Positions 39,091-48,853 are shown, counted from the stretch's first letter. The stretch is 64,000 nucleotides of DNA from Xanthomonas sp. Leaf131 (GCF_001423495.1 NZ_LMOG01000018.1:564125-628124), one strand, 5' to 3'. The notes: generated by a model not told the origin, from the sequence alone. A program made the numbers and translations.

Positions 39091-41955
39091 TCAGTTGGCG
39101 ATGACCAACCGTGCACCGAGCCGCATGCCGGCTTCGGCTTCGCGCAGCCACTGCGCCATGTCGCGTGGCGACAAAGGGCGCGAGTAGAAGTAGCCCTGGA
39201 TCTCGTCGCAACCCTGCAGGCGTAGCAGTGCGTCTTCCTGCACCGTTTCCACACCTTCTGCGACCACTTGCATGCCCAGCGCATGACCCAGATGCACGAT
39301 GGCCTGGGTGACTTCGGCCGTGTTGGCGTCGTCGAGCATGCCTTGCACGAAGCTGCGGTCGATCTTCAGGCGCTGCACCGGGAACCGGTTGAGATAGTGC
39401 AGGTTCGAGAAGCCGGTACCGAAGTCGTCCACCGCCAGCAACACGCCGTTCTGTTCGAACAGCTCGAAGCAGCGGCGCAGCGAATCCGAATCGCGGATCA
39501 ATGCCGATTCGGTCAATTCCAGCTCCAGCCGCGTCGGCGACCAGCCGTTGTCGCGGCAGATTTCCAGCACGCGCTCGGCAAAACCGCGCTCGCGCAGCTG
39601 CACCGCAGACACATTGACCGCGATGCGGCTGAAGTTGAGCCCGGCGCGGTCCCAGACCACGGCCTGGCGGCAGGCTTCGCCGATCACCCATTCGCCGAGG
39701 CGGACGATTTCGCCGCATTCTTCGGCGATCGGAATGAACTCGACCGGGCTGCAGGGGCCATGGCCAGGACGATTCCAGCGCATCAGCGCTTCGATCGCCG
39801 GCGAAGTATCGCCGACCGTGTTGACCAGCGGCTGGTAGACCAGCGTGAATTCTTCGCGCTCGAGCGCGCCCTGCAGCGCGTGCTCCAGCTCCAGGCGGCG
39901 CTGCGCACGCAGCAGCACGTCCTGGCTGTAGTAATGGAAGGTGTTGCGACCGGATTCCTTGGCCGCGTACATCGCCGCATCGGCGGCGCGCAGCAGGCTG
40001 TCGAAGTCCGAAAGGCCCTCGCCCTGCAGCGCAATCCCGATGCTGGCACCGAGCTTGAGGGTGACGTGATCCTTGCGCAGCGGCTCGCCGAGTGCGCTGA
40101 TCAACTTGCGCGCGACGTGGCCGGCATCTTCCGGCTCGCCCAGATCGCGCAGCAGCACGATGAATTCGTCGTCGCTGAAGCGACCGAACAGATCGCTGTT
40201 GCGCAGATGCTGATGCAGGCGCGAAGACGCGAGCTTGAGCAGGTTATCGCCGGTGGCATGGCCGAACGAGTCGTTGATGCTCTTGAAGCCATCCAGATCG
40301 ATCAGCAGCATCGCCAGCACCTGGCCGCGCTCATGCGCTTCGCGAATCGCGTTCTCGGCCTGCTCGCGCAGCAGAAAGCGGTTCGGCAGGCCGGTCAGAC
40401 GGTCGTAATGCGCGAGCAGTTCGATGCGTTCGTTGGCCTCGCGTTCGCGGGTGACATCGCGGAACAGGGCGACGAAACGCGGCGGCAGGCCTTCGCGACG
40501 ATCCAGTTCGATCAGTACCTGCACCCACACGCGTTGGCCGGAGTTGCGATAGAAACACAGCTCCAGCTGCTCGGGCAGGCCGCCATCGGAAATACGCAGC
40601 AGCGCCGCTTCAAAGGCGTCGCGCGAATCCTGGGTGTACAGCGATAGCGCCTGCTCCAGGGTGATGTTCTCTTTGCGCAGGCCGTGGATGCGATAGCACT
40701 CCTCGGTCCACTGCATGCGCCGGGTGTCGACCTCGATTTCGCAGCCGCCGATCTTGCCCAGCGCGGAGACGCGGTTGAGCAACTCGGTGCGCCAGCGGAT
40801 CAGCGCGTCGGTCTGACGCTGCTCGGTGACGTTCTGCAACTGGCCCAGCAGGCGCACCATGGTGCCGTCGCCATCGAAGACCGGTTGCGCCCACACCCGC
40901 AGATGGTGCGGATTGACGCCGGCAAGCCCGTTGATTTCCAGCTCGAAATGCACCGGCATGCCTTCGTGCTTGATCTTGCGCCAGGCGCCGCGCAGCTGCG
41001 CAATCGAAGGCCGGCCCAGCAGACGCAGGATGTCGCGAACGCTCTGCAGACGCACCTGGGTCATGCCGAGCTGCTGCAGGAAATCGGTCGATACCCACAG
41101 CTGATCTTTCTGGGTGTCCCAGCTCCAGCTGCCCATGCTGGCGATGCGCTGGGCGTCTTCGAGCTGTGCCTGCTGCTCGCGCAGCTGCTGCTCGAGCAAT
41201 TTGTGGTGATGCACATCGGTATGCGTGCCGACCATGCGCAGCGGGCGGCCGTCGGCGGTACGCGAGACAACGCGGCCGCGATCGAGAATCCAGCGCCACT
41301 GGCCGTCGCTCTGACGCAAGCGGAATTCGGCCACATAGGTATCGGTGCGCCCTTCCAGGTGCGCCTGTACGGCGGCACTGACCAGCGCGTGGTCGTCGGG
41401 ATGAATCAGCCCGGACAAGGCGGTGAGATTGTTCGGCAGTGGCTGCTCGGAGTAACCGAGCATGCGGGTCCAGCGCTCCGAGCGATACACCACGTCGGCG
41501 GGAATGTCCCAGTCCCACAAGCCGTGATCGGCGCTGTCCAGGCCCATTTCCCAGCGGCTGGTACCGTCGGCGCCCATCGGCTCGGGAATGCTCAAGGTAA
41601 AGGCCATCACCTGACCGTGTTCGTCGCACACCGCGCGCAGCCAGCCTTCCAGGCGCCCACCGCCGGTACCTGGCAGCACACAGGCCGCCATGCCACCGCT
41701 GTCGGCCACCTGGGCGCGACTGCTTTCCAATACTTCGGCGTATGCACCGAGAGTTGCCGGCAATCCAAGCGATTGCGCAACGCGGTTGGCCGCCAGAGGC
41801 TGGCCATGCGCATCCAACAACACCACCGCTGAGGTCAGCGGGTGCTGCAGCATGCTTGCAATGACGCCTGAGTCCACTCTGGAACACTCCGAAGAATCGA
41901 CCCCTGCCTCGGAGTCGCAATGGATAACGGCCGTTTTTCGGATTAGTTGAGGCAC
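39091..41955 (-). CDS. Multi-PAS GGDEF-EAL protein with degenerate GGDEF and intact EAL
   Basis: The 954-residue cytoplasmic protein appears to contain several PAS modules up to about residue 515 (e.g. GLWDWDIPADVVYRSERWT and MGSWSWDTQKDQLWVST), a GGDEF domain to ~680 and an EAL domain to ~940. The GGDEF signature is SDDEF (GRFSDDEFIVLL), so cyclase activity is doubtful. The EAL side keeps IEALMRW, NVSAVQL, ELTESAL, DDFGTGFS, LKIDRSFV, AEGVET and QGYFYSRPL, so c-di-GMP phosphodiesterase activity is expected. The start codon is a GTG; a Met 34 codons later is an alternative. Confidence 0.9.
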   Translation of the reverse strand: MPQLIRKTAVIHCDSEAGVDSSECSRVDSGVIASMLQHPLTSAVVLLDAHGQPLAANRVAQSLGLPATLGAYAEVLESSRAQVADSGGMAACVLPGTGGGRLEGWLRAVCDEHGQVMAFTLSIPEPMGADGTSRWEMGLDSADHGLWDWDIPADVVYRSERWTRMLGYSEQPLPNNLTALSGLIHPDDHALVSAAVQAHLEGRTDTYVAEFRLRQSDGQWRWILDRGRVVSRTADGRPLRMVGTHTDVHHHKLLEQQLREQQAQLEDAQRIASMGSWSWDTQKDQLWVSTDFLQQLGMTQVRLQSVRDILRLLGRPSIAQLRGAWRKIKHEGMPVHFELEINGLAGVNPHHLRVWAQPVFDGDGTMVRLLGQLQNVTEQRQTDALIRWRTELLNRVSALGKIGGCEIEVDTRRMQWTEECYRIHGLRKENITLEQALSLYTQDSRDAFEAALLRISDGGLPEQLELCFYRNSGQRVWVQVLIELDRREGLPPRFVALFRDVTREREANERIELLAHYDRLTGLPNRFLLREQAENAIREAHERGQVLAMLLIDLDGFKSINDSFGHATGDNLLKLASSRLHQHLRNSDLFGRFSDDEFIVLLRDLGEPEDAGHVARKLISALGEPLRKDHVTLKLGASIGIALQGEGLSDFDSLLRAADAAMYAAKESGRNTFHYYSQDVLLRAQRRLELEHALQGALEREEFTLVYQPLVNTVGDTSPAIEALMRWNRPGHGPCSPVEFIPIAEECGEIVRLGEWVIGEACRQAVVWDRAGLNFSRIAVNVSAVQLRERGFAERVLEICRDNGWSPTRLELELTESALIRDSDSLRRCFELFEQNGVLLAVDDFGTGFSNLHYLNRFPVQRLKIDRSFVQGMLDDANTAEVTQAIVHLGHALGMQVVAEGVETVQEDALLRLQGCDEIQGYFYSRPLSPRDMAQWLREAEAGMRLGARLVIAN

Positions 41956-41996
41956 CTGTTTGCGGCGCGACCGAACCGGGTCGAGTTACGGCTAAG

Positions 41997-44129
41997 ATGG
42001 ATACATCGCCAGCTCCAAAGGTCGTTCGCGGACCCATGCCTGATCCCGTCGCCGCGCCCGCGTTTTCGTCCGCTCCGGTTTCCCGTCTTCGCCTCGCCGA
42101 GCGCCTGCAACAAGGTCTATGGACTCTGACCGGCATCTATCTGCTGGTGGGCGTGGTGTGGCTGCTATTGGGCAACCGACTGCTGCACCTGGCCGGCGCG
42201 GCCACGCCGGAGCGCTGGTCGGATGCGAGCTTCCTGCTGGTGTCGAGCATCGTGATCCATCTGGTGCTGCGCCGCTTTGTCGCGCTGATCGTGGACGAGC
42301 ACGGCCAATTGGCGCAGTCCGAGGAACTGCTGCAGGCCAAGTTCCTGGCTCTGCCCAGCCCGGCCTTGATCTACGACCTGGCCACGCTGCGCATCCTGGA
42401 TGCCAATCCGGCGGCCCTGGAATTTTTCGGCTGGGAGCGCGATGAGTTCCTGCAGCAGACGCTGCAAGCGATCTGGCCGAATGCCGATGGCGTGCGCCTG
42501 GAGGAAATCATCACGCAGATCCGCGCCAAGGGCGATGACACCTGCACCTTGCACGAAGATCTGCTGACCCGCAGCGGCCCGCGCCATGTCGAGATTCGCA
42601 GCAACCAGCTGCACCTGGCCAGCGGCCCTGCCCGCCTGGTGGTCACCGTGGACCGCAGCGAGGAGCGCCAGGCGCAACATCTGCGCGATGAAGCGCTCGA
42701 TCGGCTGGAAGAAGCGCAAGGCATCGCACGGCTGGGCTCGTGGCAGCTGGATCGCGCAAGCGGACTGGGCCGCTATTCGCCGGCGATCTACCGATTGCTG
42801 GGCCGCAGCGTGCCGATGCATCGCCGCGAGCATCGGCTGGAAGAATTGCTGACCGCATCGGACACTGCCACCCAGACGCGCATCGAACGCATGATCGAGG
42901 ACATGTGCACCGGTGGCGAAGTGCAGATCGATGTGCTGCTGCCGCTGACCGGCGGCGATTCGCAGCCGCGCACCGTGCACCTGCGTGCCGAAAGCGTGAC
43001 CACACCTAACGGCGCCCGCCATATCCACGGCACGTTACAGGACGTGAGCGAGCGCGAGCAATCGCGCCGCCTGCTGCGCGAGCGCGAGGAGCAATTCCGC
43101 GAGCTGGTGCGGGTGCTGCCCGATGGGGTGTTGATCCTGGCCGACGAGCACGTGATGTATGCCAATGCGGCTGGCTCGACGCAGTTCGGTTTCCAGGGCG
43201 AAACCATTCTGGGCGAACCGCTGCAGACGCTGGTCGGCGACCACGACCTGCCGATCGTGCGCGAGTACCTGCGTGCGGGCAGCGATCGCAACGAACCGGT
43301 ATCCAGCGCACGGGCGATGCGCCGTCGCGACGGCAGTACCTTCTATGCGGGTTTGTCGGCCGGCGATATCCGCTACGGTGGGCGCGGCTGCAAGTTGCTG
43401 GTGGTGCGCGACCTTAGCGAACCTGAACGCATGCGCGATGCGCTGGCCGAAAGCAATGCCGAGCTGCAGGCGATGGCCAAGCGCCTGTTCTCGCTGCAGG
43501 AAGACGAACGCCGCGCGATCTCGCGCGATCTGCACGACGACATCGGCCAGGCGATCACTGCGATGAAGCTGTCCGCGCATGCGGCGTTGGACGAGCTTGA
43601 CCCGGCCGCGCGTCGCGAAGATCTGCTTGAAGTCGTATCGCTGGCCGACAGCACCGTGACCAAGCTGCGCAATCTGTCGATGCTGTTGCGCCCGCCACAG
43701 CTCGATGCACTGGGCCTGGAAGCGGCGCTGCGCTGGCAGGCCTCGATGTTGTTCCGTGCCTCGCAGGTGCGTCTGGAACTGGATATCCAGGCACTGGACG
43801 TACGCCCCGGCAACGAAATCGAACAGGCGTGTTTTCGCATCGCGCAGGAAAGCCTGACCAATGCGCTGCGGCATGCGTGCGCGGGCCAGGTGCGCATGAG
43901 TCTGCAGTCGATCGACAGCGAGAGCTTTCGCCTGGAAGTGAGCGACGACGGCGATGGCTTCGAGCCGGAGGGCCCGCGCGGTCTTGGGCTGATCGTGATG
44001 CGTGAGCGTGCGCAAACCGTCGGCGGTGCGCTCGCGATAGAATCAGCCCCCGGAGCAGGCACGCGCGTAACGTTGCGCCTGCCCTATCACCCGGTCGGCG
44101 AGTCCGTCCACGACGATGGTGGACGCTGA
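41997..44129 (+). CDS. ravS: Membrane PAS-type sensor histidine kinase, RavS-like
   Basis: The 710-residue protein has two N-terminal membrane helices (about residues 42-62 and 74-92), about three PAS-like modules to ~480, a HisKA_3 dimerisation domain with phospho-acceptor His near residue 513 (ISRDLHDDIGQAITAMKLS), and an HATPase ending GLGLIVMRERAQTVGGAL and GAGTRVTL. It is 3 bases upstream of the GGDEF-EAL-REC gene, so they are co-transcribed. Domain order and location next to flagellar genes resemble RavS of Xanthomonas campestris; the name is assigned on that basis. Confidence 0.85.
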   Translation: MDTSPAPKVVRGPMPDPVAAPAFSSAPVSRLRLAERLQQGLWTLTGIYLLVGVVWLLLGNRLLHLAGAATPERWSDASFLLVSSIVIHLVLRRFVALIVDEHGQLAQSEELLQAKFLALPSPALIYDLATLRILDANPAALEFFGWERDEFLQQTLQAIWPNADGVRLEEIITQIRAKGDDTCTLHEDLLTRSGPRHVEIRSNQLHLASGPARLVVTVDRSEERQAQHLRDEALDRLEEAQGIARLGSWQLDRASGLGRYSPAIYRLLGRSVPMHRREHRLEELLTASDTATQTRIERMIEDMCTGGEVQIDVLLPLTGGDSQPRTVHLRAESVTTPNGARHIHGTLQDVSEREQSRRLLREREEQFRELVRVLPDGVLILADEHVMYANAAGSTQFGFQGETILGEPLQTLVGDHDLPIVREYLRAGSDRNEPVSSARAMRRRDGSTFYAGLSAGDIRYGGRGCKLLVVRDLSEPERMRDALAESNAELQAMAKRLFSLQEDERRAISRDLHDDIGQAITAMKLSAHAALDELDPAARREDLLEVVSLADSTVTKLRNLSMLLRPPQLDALGLEAALRWQASMLFRASQVRLELDIQALDVRPGNEIEQACFRIAQESLTNALRHACAGQVRMSLQSIDSESFRLEVSDDGDGFEPEGPRGLGLIVMRERAQTVGGALAIESAPGAGTRVTLRLPYHPVGESVHDDGGR

Positions 44130-44132
44130 GTC

Positions 44133-45854
44133 ATGTGGAGCCCTGTTATTCCGCCTGGATTGGAAATCGTAAAACCTACGCGCCTGGGCGCAGGCAATCC
44201 CGAACTGCTGCATCTGGTGGACGCGGCCGCCTCTGGCGGCCCGCCATTGATGGTGTTCCACATCGATATCGATCACTTTGCCTCGATCAACGAGAACATG
44301 AGTGCCGAGGTCGGCGATCAGGCGCTGACGCTGGTCGCGCGCCGGCTGCAGGAATTTCTTGGTGCGCGCGGCAAGTTGTGGCGTCACGGCAGCGATGAAA
44401 TGGTGGTGGTGGCGGTACGCCGCGAAGACACACCATTGCCCGAAGATTTTGCCGAAGAGATCCGCCAGCAGCTGGAATTGCCGTTGTCGGTGCTGCCGTA
44501 CACCCTGTTCATGACCGGCAAGGTCGGCATCAGCCTGTGCCCGGAACACTCGAGCTCGCTGTCCATCCTGCTCGATTACGCCGAAGAAGCCAGCTACCAG
44601 GCCGCGCGCGAAGGCGGCAATACGGTGCGGCTGTACACGCGCAATTCGACCACCAATGCGCATAGCGAAAGCATCATTGCGCGGCAGATCGTCGATGCGA
44701 TTCCGCATGGTGAACTGCGTCTGCGTTATCAGCCCTTGGTAAGCGCGCGCGATGGCCGCATCGTGGGCATGGAAGCGCTGCTGCGCTGGCAATCGCCAAC
44801 GCTGGGCATGCTGGTGCCGGAACGTTTCATGCGCACCGCCGAACGCCTGGGCGTGATCGTGCAGATCGGCGAATGGGTGCTGCAAAATGCGGTGCGCCAG
44901 GCGCGGCTCTGGCGCGACCAGGGCTTCGACGATTTCAGCATTGCAGTGAATGTCTCCACGCTGCAGCTGCTGCGCCCAGGCTTCTTCAACGAAGTGATGG
45001 CAATGCTGCAGACCGCCGGCGTGCCGGCGCAATTCGTCACGCTGGAAATCAACGAAAGCGCGTTGACCAACAACGTCAACTTCGTCCACGAGACGATGGC
45101 CAACCTGCGCAACGAAGGCATCAGCCTGAGTCTGGACAATTTCGGCACCGGCGATTCCAGCCTCAGTGCGCTGGTGCGTTATCCGGTAGACCGGCTGAAG
45201 ATTGATCGCAGCTTCATCAAGAGCGCACCGGCCGGCAGCCGCGAGGCGGCGATTGCGCGCGCGATCATCGCGATGGGCCACCAGCTCGGCATGACGGTGA
45301 TCGCCAACGGTGTGGAATCGCAGGCGCAGCTGGGCTTTCTGCGTCGCAACGATTGCGACATCTTCCAGGGTTATCTGTTCGGCGAACCGATGTCGGCCGA
45401 GTCGGCAGGCATGGCGTTACGTCGCCGCTATCTGCGCCCGGAATCGTTTGCCGAAAGCCGCCCCGACCGCACGCTGCTGCTGCTGGACGACGAAGAAAAC
45501 GTGCTGCGCTCGCTGGTGCGGTTGTTCCGCCGCGACGGCTACCGGATCCTGGCCGCCGGCAATGTGCGCGATGCCTTCGACCTGCTCGCCACCAACGATG
45601 TGCAGGTGATCCTCTCGGACCAGCGCATGAGCGACATGAGCGGCACCGAGTTCCTGGGCCGGGTCAAGATGCTCTACCCCGATACCGTGCGCCTGGTGCT
45701 GTCCGGCTACACAGATCTGGCCACCGTGACCGAGGCGATCAACCGCGGCGCGATCTACCGCTTCCTGACCAAGCCCTGGAATGACGACGAGCTGCGCGAG
45801 CATATTCGCCAGGCGTTCCGCACGCACGATGAGCTGCGTAACGGCCGGGAATAG
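44133..45854 (+). CDS. ravR: GGDEF-EAL-REC response regulator, RavR-like, with altered EAL residues
   Basis: The 573-residue protein has a degenerate GGDEF domain (RHGSDEMVVV, residues ~35-170), an EAL domain (~180-425) and a C-terminal receiver (~448-570) with phospho-acceptor Asp in VILSDQRMS. In the EAL domain MEALLRW, NVSTLQL, EINESAL, LKIDRSF and FQGYLFGEP are kept. The metal-site DDFGTG reads DNFGTG and the EGVET Glu is Asn (ANGVES). These changes are at positions needed for phosphodiesterase activity in other proteins, so activity is uncertain. It is paired with the upstream kinase, matching the ravS-ravR layout in X. campestris. Confidence 0.86.
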   Translation: MWSPVIPPGLEIVKPTRLGAGNPELLHLVDAAASGGPPLMVFHIDIDHFASINENMSAEVGDQALTLVARRLQEFLGARGKLWRHGSDEMVVVAVRREDTPLPEDFAEEIRQQLELPLSVLPYTLFMTGKVGISLCPEHSSSLSILLDYAEEASYQAAREGGNTVRLYTRNSTTNAHSESIIARQIVDAIPHGELRLRYQPLVSARDGRIVGMEALLRWQSPTLGMLVPERFMRTAERLGVIVQIGEWVLQNAVRQARLWRDQGFDDFSIAVNVSTLQLLRPGFFNEVMAMLQTAGVPAQFVTLEINESALTNNVNFVHETMANLRNEGISLSLDNFGTGDSSLSALVRYPVDRLKIDRSFIKSAPAGSREAAIARAIIAMGHQLGMTVIANGVESQAQLGFLRRNDCDIFQGYLFGEPMSAESAGMALRRRYLRPESFAESRPDRTLLLLDDEENVLRSLVRLFRRDGYRILAAGNVRDAFDLLATNDVQVILSDQRMSDMSGTEFLGRVKMLYPDTVRLVLSGYTDLATVTEAINRGAIYRFLTKPWNDDELREHIRQAFRTHDELRNGRE

Positions 45855-46018
45855 GGAATCGGGAATGGAGAATCGGTAGAGCAGATCTCTACCGCCTGAT
45901 TCTCCGCGTGCCAAATCGTGCCTCAAAACCAAAGCACCAGCGCACGCCGCTCTACCGATTCCCTACTCCCGATTCCCGATTCCCGATTCCCGATTCCCGA
46001 TTCCAGATTCCCAGCGCG
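45852..46018. repeat. Paired inverted heptamer arrays (ravR-ravA spacer)
   Basis: The left arm (45848-45880) has GGGAATAGGGAATCGGGAATG-type units ending AATCGGTAGAGC. The right arm (45946-46015) has GCTCTACCGATTCCC and then tandem CGATTCCC units (five in a row near 45971-46005). The arms are inverted relative to each other, including the TAGAGC/GCTCTA end. It separates convergent ravR and ravA genes and could act as a bidirectional structured terminator. Confidence 0.88.
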
Positions 46019-46023
46019 AAGCG

Positions 46024-47259
46024 CTACCGAGGCTGCCGCACCGGCAACACGATGCGGAAACTTGCCCCATGCCCTGGCGTGCTCTCGACGTCGATACGGC
46101 CGTGGTGCTTGTTGATGATGCCGTAGGAAATCGACAGGCCCAGGCCGGTGCCGCTGCCGACGGGTTTGGTGGTGAAAAACGGGTCGAAGATGCGTTGCAT
46201 CAAGTCCGGGGCGATGCCGGCGCCGGTGTCCTGGAACTGGATCCAGACCTGCTCGGTGCCATCGGCGTTTTCGCGACCGGTGGTCACGGTAATCGTGCCG
46301 CGCTCGACGATCGCCTGGCCAGCGTTGAGCAGCATGTTCATGTAGACCTGGTTGAGCTCGGACGGCAGGCATTCCACCAGCGGTAGCTCGGCGTAATTAC
46401 GCTCCAACGTGACCTTGTACTTGAGCTCGTTCCAGATGATGTTGATCGTGGATTCGAGACCGGAATGCAGGTCCACCATCTTCCAGGACTCGGAACGGTC
46501 CGAATACGAGAAGTCCTTGAGGTCGCGCACGATGCGCGTGACCCGCTCGATGCCTTCGCGCGATTCGGCCATCAGCTGCGGCAGATCGCGGCTGATGAAA
46601 TCGATGTCGGCGCGGTTGCGGATCTCGTCGATTTCGGGAATCAGCGCCTTCGGATCCGGTGCCTGCAACGCGCGCTCGTACGCTTCGATCAGCGTGAACA
46701 GGCTGCGCAGGTATTCCTGCAGGCTGCCGAGATTGGAGTGCACATAACCGATCGGATTGTTGATTTCGTGCGCTACGCCCGCAGCGAGCTGGCCGATGGA
46801 GGCCATCTTTTCCGACTGCAGCAGTTTGTCCTGCGCACCGTTCAAACGCAGATAGGCCTGGCGCAATTCGGCATGACGCTGTTGCAGCTCGCGCTCGTAA
46901 TCCTGCTGGCCTTCGATGTTGTGGAACAGCGCCAGAAAGTGCCCCACGCCCTGCTCTTCGTTGTAATACAGATGCGCGATGACCACACGATCGCCGACCG
47001 GCAAGCTGCCGGTCCAGGTGCCTTTGCTGCGCGCTTGATTGAGCGCATCGGAGGGCAAGACCTGCGAAATACGCTCGCCGAGATTGCGGTCGTCGTCGGG
47101 GTCTTCCTTGCACAGGCTTTGGCGCGCGATGGCGTTGGCCAGAATCAGCTGCCCGTCTGCGCGGAACAGCAACACGCCCTCGAGCATCTGGTCGCCGAAG
47201 GCGCGCAGCATGTCCGAAGACGGCAATAAGGTTTGATTGAGAAAAAACTTGGCAGTCAC
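46024..47259 (-). CDS. ravA: PAS-type histidine kinase, RavA-like
   Basis: The 411-residue cytoplasmic protein has a PAS-like domain (about 20-135: FGDQMLEGVLLFRADGQLIL), a coiled coil, a HisKA domain with the phospho-acceptor His in GVAHEINNPIGYVHSN near residue 164, and an HATPase with NMLLNAGQAI, FQDTGAGIAPDLMQRIFDP and GTGLGLSISYGI. RavA/RavR pairing is reported in X. campestris. It is convergent to ravR. Start choice is uncertain: GTG at 47259 is used, with GTG at 47307 and an ATG 16 codons after 47259 as alternatives. It lies downstream of flgN on the same strand. Confidence 0.82.
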   Translation of the reverse strand: MTAKFFLNQTLLPSSDMLRAFGDQMLEGVLLFRADGQLILANAIARQSLCKEDPDDDRNLGERISQVLPSDALNQARSKGTWTGSLPVGDRVVIAHLYYNEEQGVGHFLALFHNIEGQQDYERELQQRHAELRQAYLRLNGAQDKLLQSEKMASIGQLAAGVAHEINNPIGYVHSNLGSLQEYLRSLFTLIEAYERALQAPDPKALIPEIDEIRNRADIDFISRDLPQLMAESREGIERVTRIVRDLKDFSYSDRSESWKMVDLHSGLESTINIIWNELKYKVTLERNYAELPLVECLPSELNQVYMNMLLNAGQAIVERGTITVTTGRENADGTEQVWIQFQDTGAGIAPDLMQRIFDPFFTTKPVGSGTGLGLSISYGIINKHHGRIDVESTPGHGASFRIVLPVRQPR

Positions 47260-47425
47260 GGGAAGAGGCGGCGTAGAAGACGCTTCAATATACGCCGAAC
47301 CGCCCACGCGCCGTATTGCGCAAGGCCACGATCTGACAAGCCGGGCAGATCGCCCGAACAGATCGATAGCGCGATGCAGGTGCGCCGGACAGCGCGCGCA
47401 TGCGCTCTACGCAACGTGCCTTGCG

Positions 47426-47758
47426 TTAAGCCACTGCCAGCGAACGCCCGCCACGCAGCACGCTCGATTGGCCCTTGGCGTCGTAGGACGGCGCACTTTC
47501 GGTGCGGCCAAGATGACGCAGCGCCCAATTCACTTCACGACGTCGGCGTGCCAGCAGCGCGCCGTTGGCGCGATTGGCTTCGGCCAGTTCGCGTAGACGC
47601 GCTTCTTCGCCTTCGGGCATTGCCGCTTCGAGCGCGCGCAGTGACGATAGCTTGTCTTGCGTATGCCGCATCAACCCATCGATGTCGTTCTCGAGTAATG
47701 CCTGGCGTTCGCCGGCCAGCGCATCGCTGAGACGTTGCAGGAACTCGTTCACGTTCAT
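47426..47758 (-). CDS. flgN: FlgN-family flagellar export chaperone
   Basis: The 110-residue helical protein (MNVNEFLQRLSDALAGERQA, then LIDGLMRHTQDKL-like and LARRRREVNWALRHLG) matches FlgN, which escorts FlgK and FlgL to the export gate. It is small for the family but its place after flgM and flgA on the same strand is diagnostic. Its start lies 16 bases after the flgM stop. Confidence 0.85.
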   Translation of the reverse strand: MNVNEFLQRLSDALAGERQALLENDIDGLMRHTQDKLSSLRALEAAMPEGEEARLRELAEANRANGALLARRRREVNWALRHLGRTESAPSYDAKGQSSVLRGGRSLAVA

Positions 47759-47773
47759 CCTTTTGGCTGGGGA

Positions 47774-48085
47774 TTAACCCGCCAGTTGCTGATTCAGATC
47801 CATCATGCGGCTGGCGATGGCATCCGGGTTGATGGAATAGCTGCCGTTCTGCAACGACTCCTTCACTGCCTGGACGCGACCGGTGTCGATCGCGGAGGAC
47901 TGCGAAAGCGTGCGCTGCAAGTTCTGCAGGTTGGTGGCCTCGCCGGTCAGCTTGACGCTGTCGGTGGGCGGAAGTGCTGCAATCGGGGACGCGCGGTCTT
48001 CACCGGCCGAAGCGATCTTGCTGCTTGTGGCGGCGGTACGAAGGGTGGCGGCGGTCGGTAGATTGCCTTCGATTTTCTGGGTCAT
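47774..48085 (-). CDS. flgM: Anti-sigma-28 factor FlgM
   Basis: FlgM binds FliA until the hook is complete and FlgM is exported. The 103-residue protein begins MTQKIEGNLP, has a flexible N-terminal part, and ends with the sigma-binding helices (TGRVQAVKESLQNGSYSINP, then AIASRMMDLNQQLAG). Its presence agrees with the sigma-28 promoters found in this window. A ribosome binding site (AGGAGTTCC) precedes the ATG. Confidence 0.92.
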   Translation of the reverse strand: MTQKIEGNLPTAATLRTAATSSKIASAGEDRASPIAALPPTDSVKLTGEATNLQNLQRTLSQSSAIDTGRVQAVKESLQNGSYSINPDAIASRMMDLNQQLAG

Positions 48086-48151
48086 GTCAGGAACTCCTCT
48101 ACAGGTCGTAGGGGATAACGGCATGCCAAAAAAAATCTTTATAGCGAATTT

Positions 48152-48796
48152 CTATCTGGACACCACAACGGTCCCGCTCGCTTCGACGATCCCCTGCACC
48201 ACCCGGCGCGAGGACGAGTTTTCTACCGAGACGCGCTCGTTTTCGCCGGCATCCGACAAGGCGCGACCGCTCATGCGCACTTCCAGACCGCCATTGCGCG
48301 ACACCAGCGGCACCGTATCGCCGCGCCGCACCAGCCTCTGGGTGACCAGATCGTTCGAAGACAGCAGCGACCCGGCCGGCAGAATGCGCCGGGCGGTCTT
48401 GCCCACCGCAGCCACCGGATCGGCCAGTACCGCGCCGACAATGCGCGCGGCATCGCGTTTCTCGATACTGATATCGGCCAGCGAGATGGTTTCTCCAGCG
48501 CTGATGCCGCGGCGCAGCACCAGCACGTCCTGGTTGCGACGCACCTTCAACGGCACGAACAGGCGCCAGCCGGCCGGCTGCGGGCAGGCCACTTCGACCG
48601 TATTGGTCCCGGTGGGCTGCGCCTGCAGCGCGATCGGGCACGCCGGCATACGCAGGCCCGGATCGAGCGTGGCCTCGGCCTCGGCATCCGGGCCCACCGT
48701 GCCCAATGCGGCAGCGCGGATGGAATCGACAGATTGGTAGCTCTGGGCCCAGGCCGGAGCGGCAGCCAACAAGATGACAAGCAGTAGCAGGCGCAT
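48152..48796 (-). CDS. flgA: Flagellar P-ring assembly chaperone FlgA
   Basis: The 214-residue protein has a signal peptide (MRLLLLVILLAAAPAWAQS) and the C-terminal SAF domain (RRGISAGETISLADISIEKR, PAGSLLSSNDLV, RSVSVENSSSRRVVQGIV-like segment). FlgA assists FlgI assembly in the periplasm. It heads a flgA-flgM-flgN operon preceded by a sigma-54 promoter. Confidence 0.93.
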   Translation of the reverse strand: MRLLLLVILLAAAPAWAQSYQSVDSIRAAALGTVGPDAEAEATLDPGLRMPACPIALQAQPTGTNTVEVACPQPAGWRLFVPLKVRRNQDVLVLRRGISAGETISLADISIEKRDAARIVGAVLADPVAAVGKTARRILPAGSLLSSNDLVTQRLVRRGDTVPLVSRNGGLEVRMSGRALSDAGENERVSVENSSSRRVVQGIVEASGTVVVSR

Positions 48797-48829
48797 GGGA
48801 CCAGATCCGGAGGAAGACGGAACAGGTAG

Positions 48830-48845
48830 TGCAAGAGGTGTGCCT
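48830..48845 (-). promoter_or_regulatory. Predicted sigma-54 promoter of flgA-flgM-flgN
   Basis: On the minus strand AGGCACACCTCTTGCA matches the sigma-54 consensus TGGCACG-N4-TTGCA, with GG and GC exactly 10 bases apart. The expected transcript start leaves about 22 bases before the flgA ATG. Confidence 0.85.
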
Positions 48846-48853
48846 GTTTTTTG

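Noticed and set aside
45957-46012. CRISPR array from the tandem GATTCCC units
   Set aside because: Units are only 7-8 bp with no unique spacers, and no cas genes are nearby.
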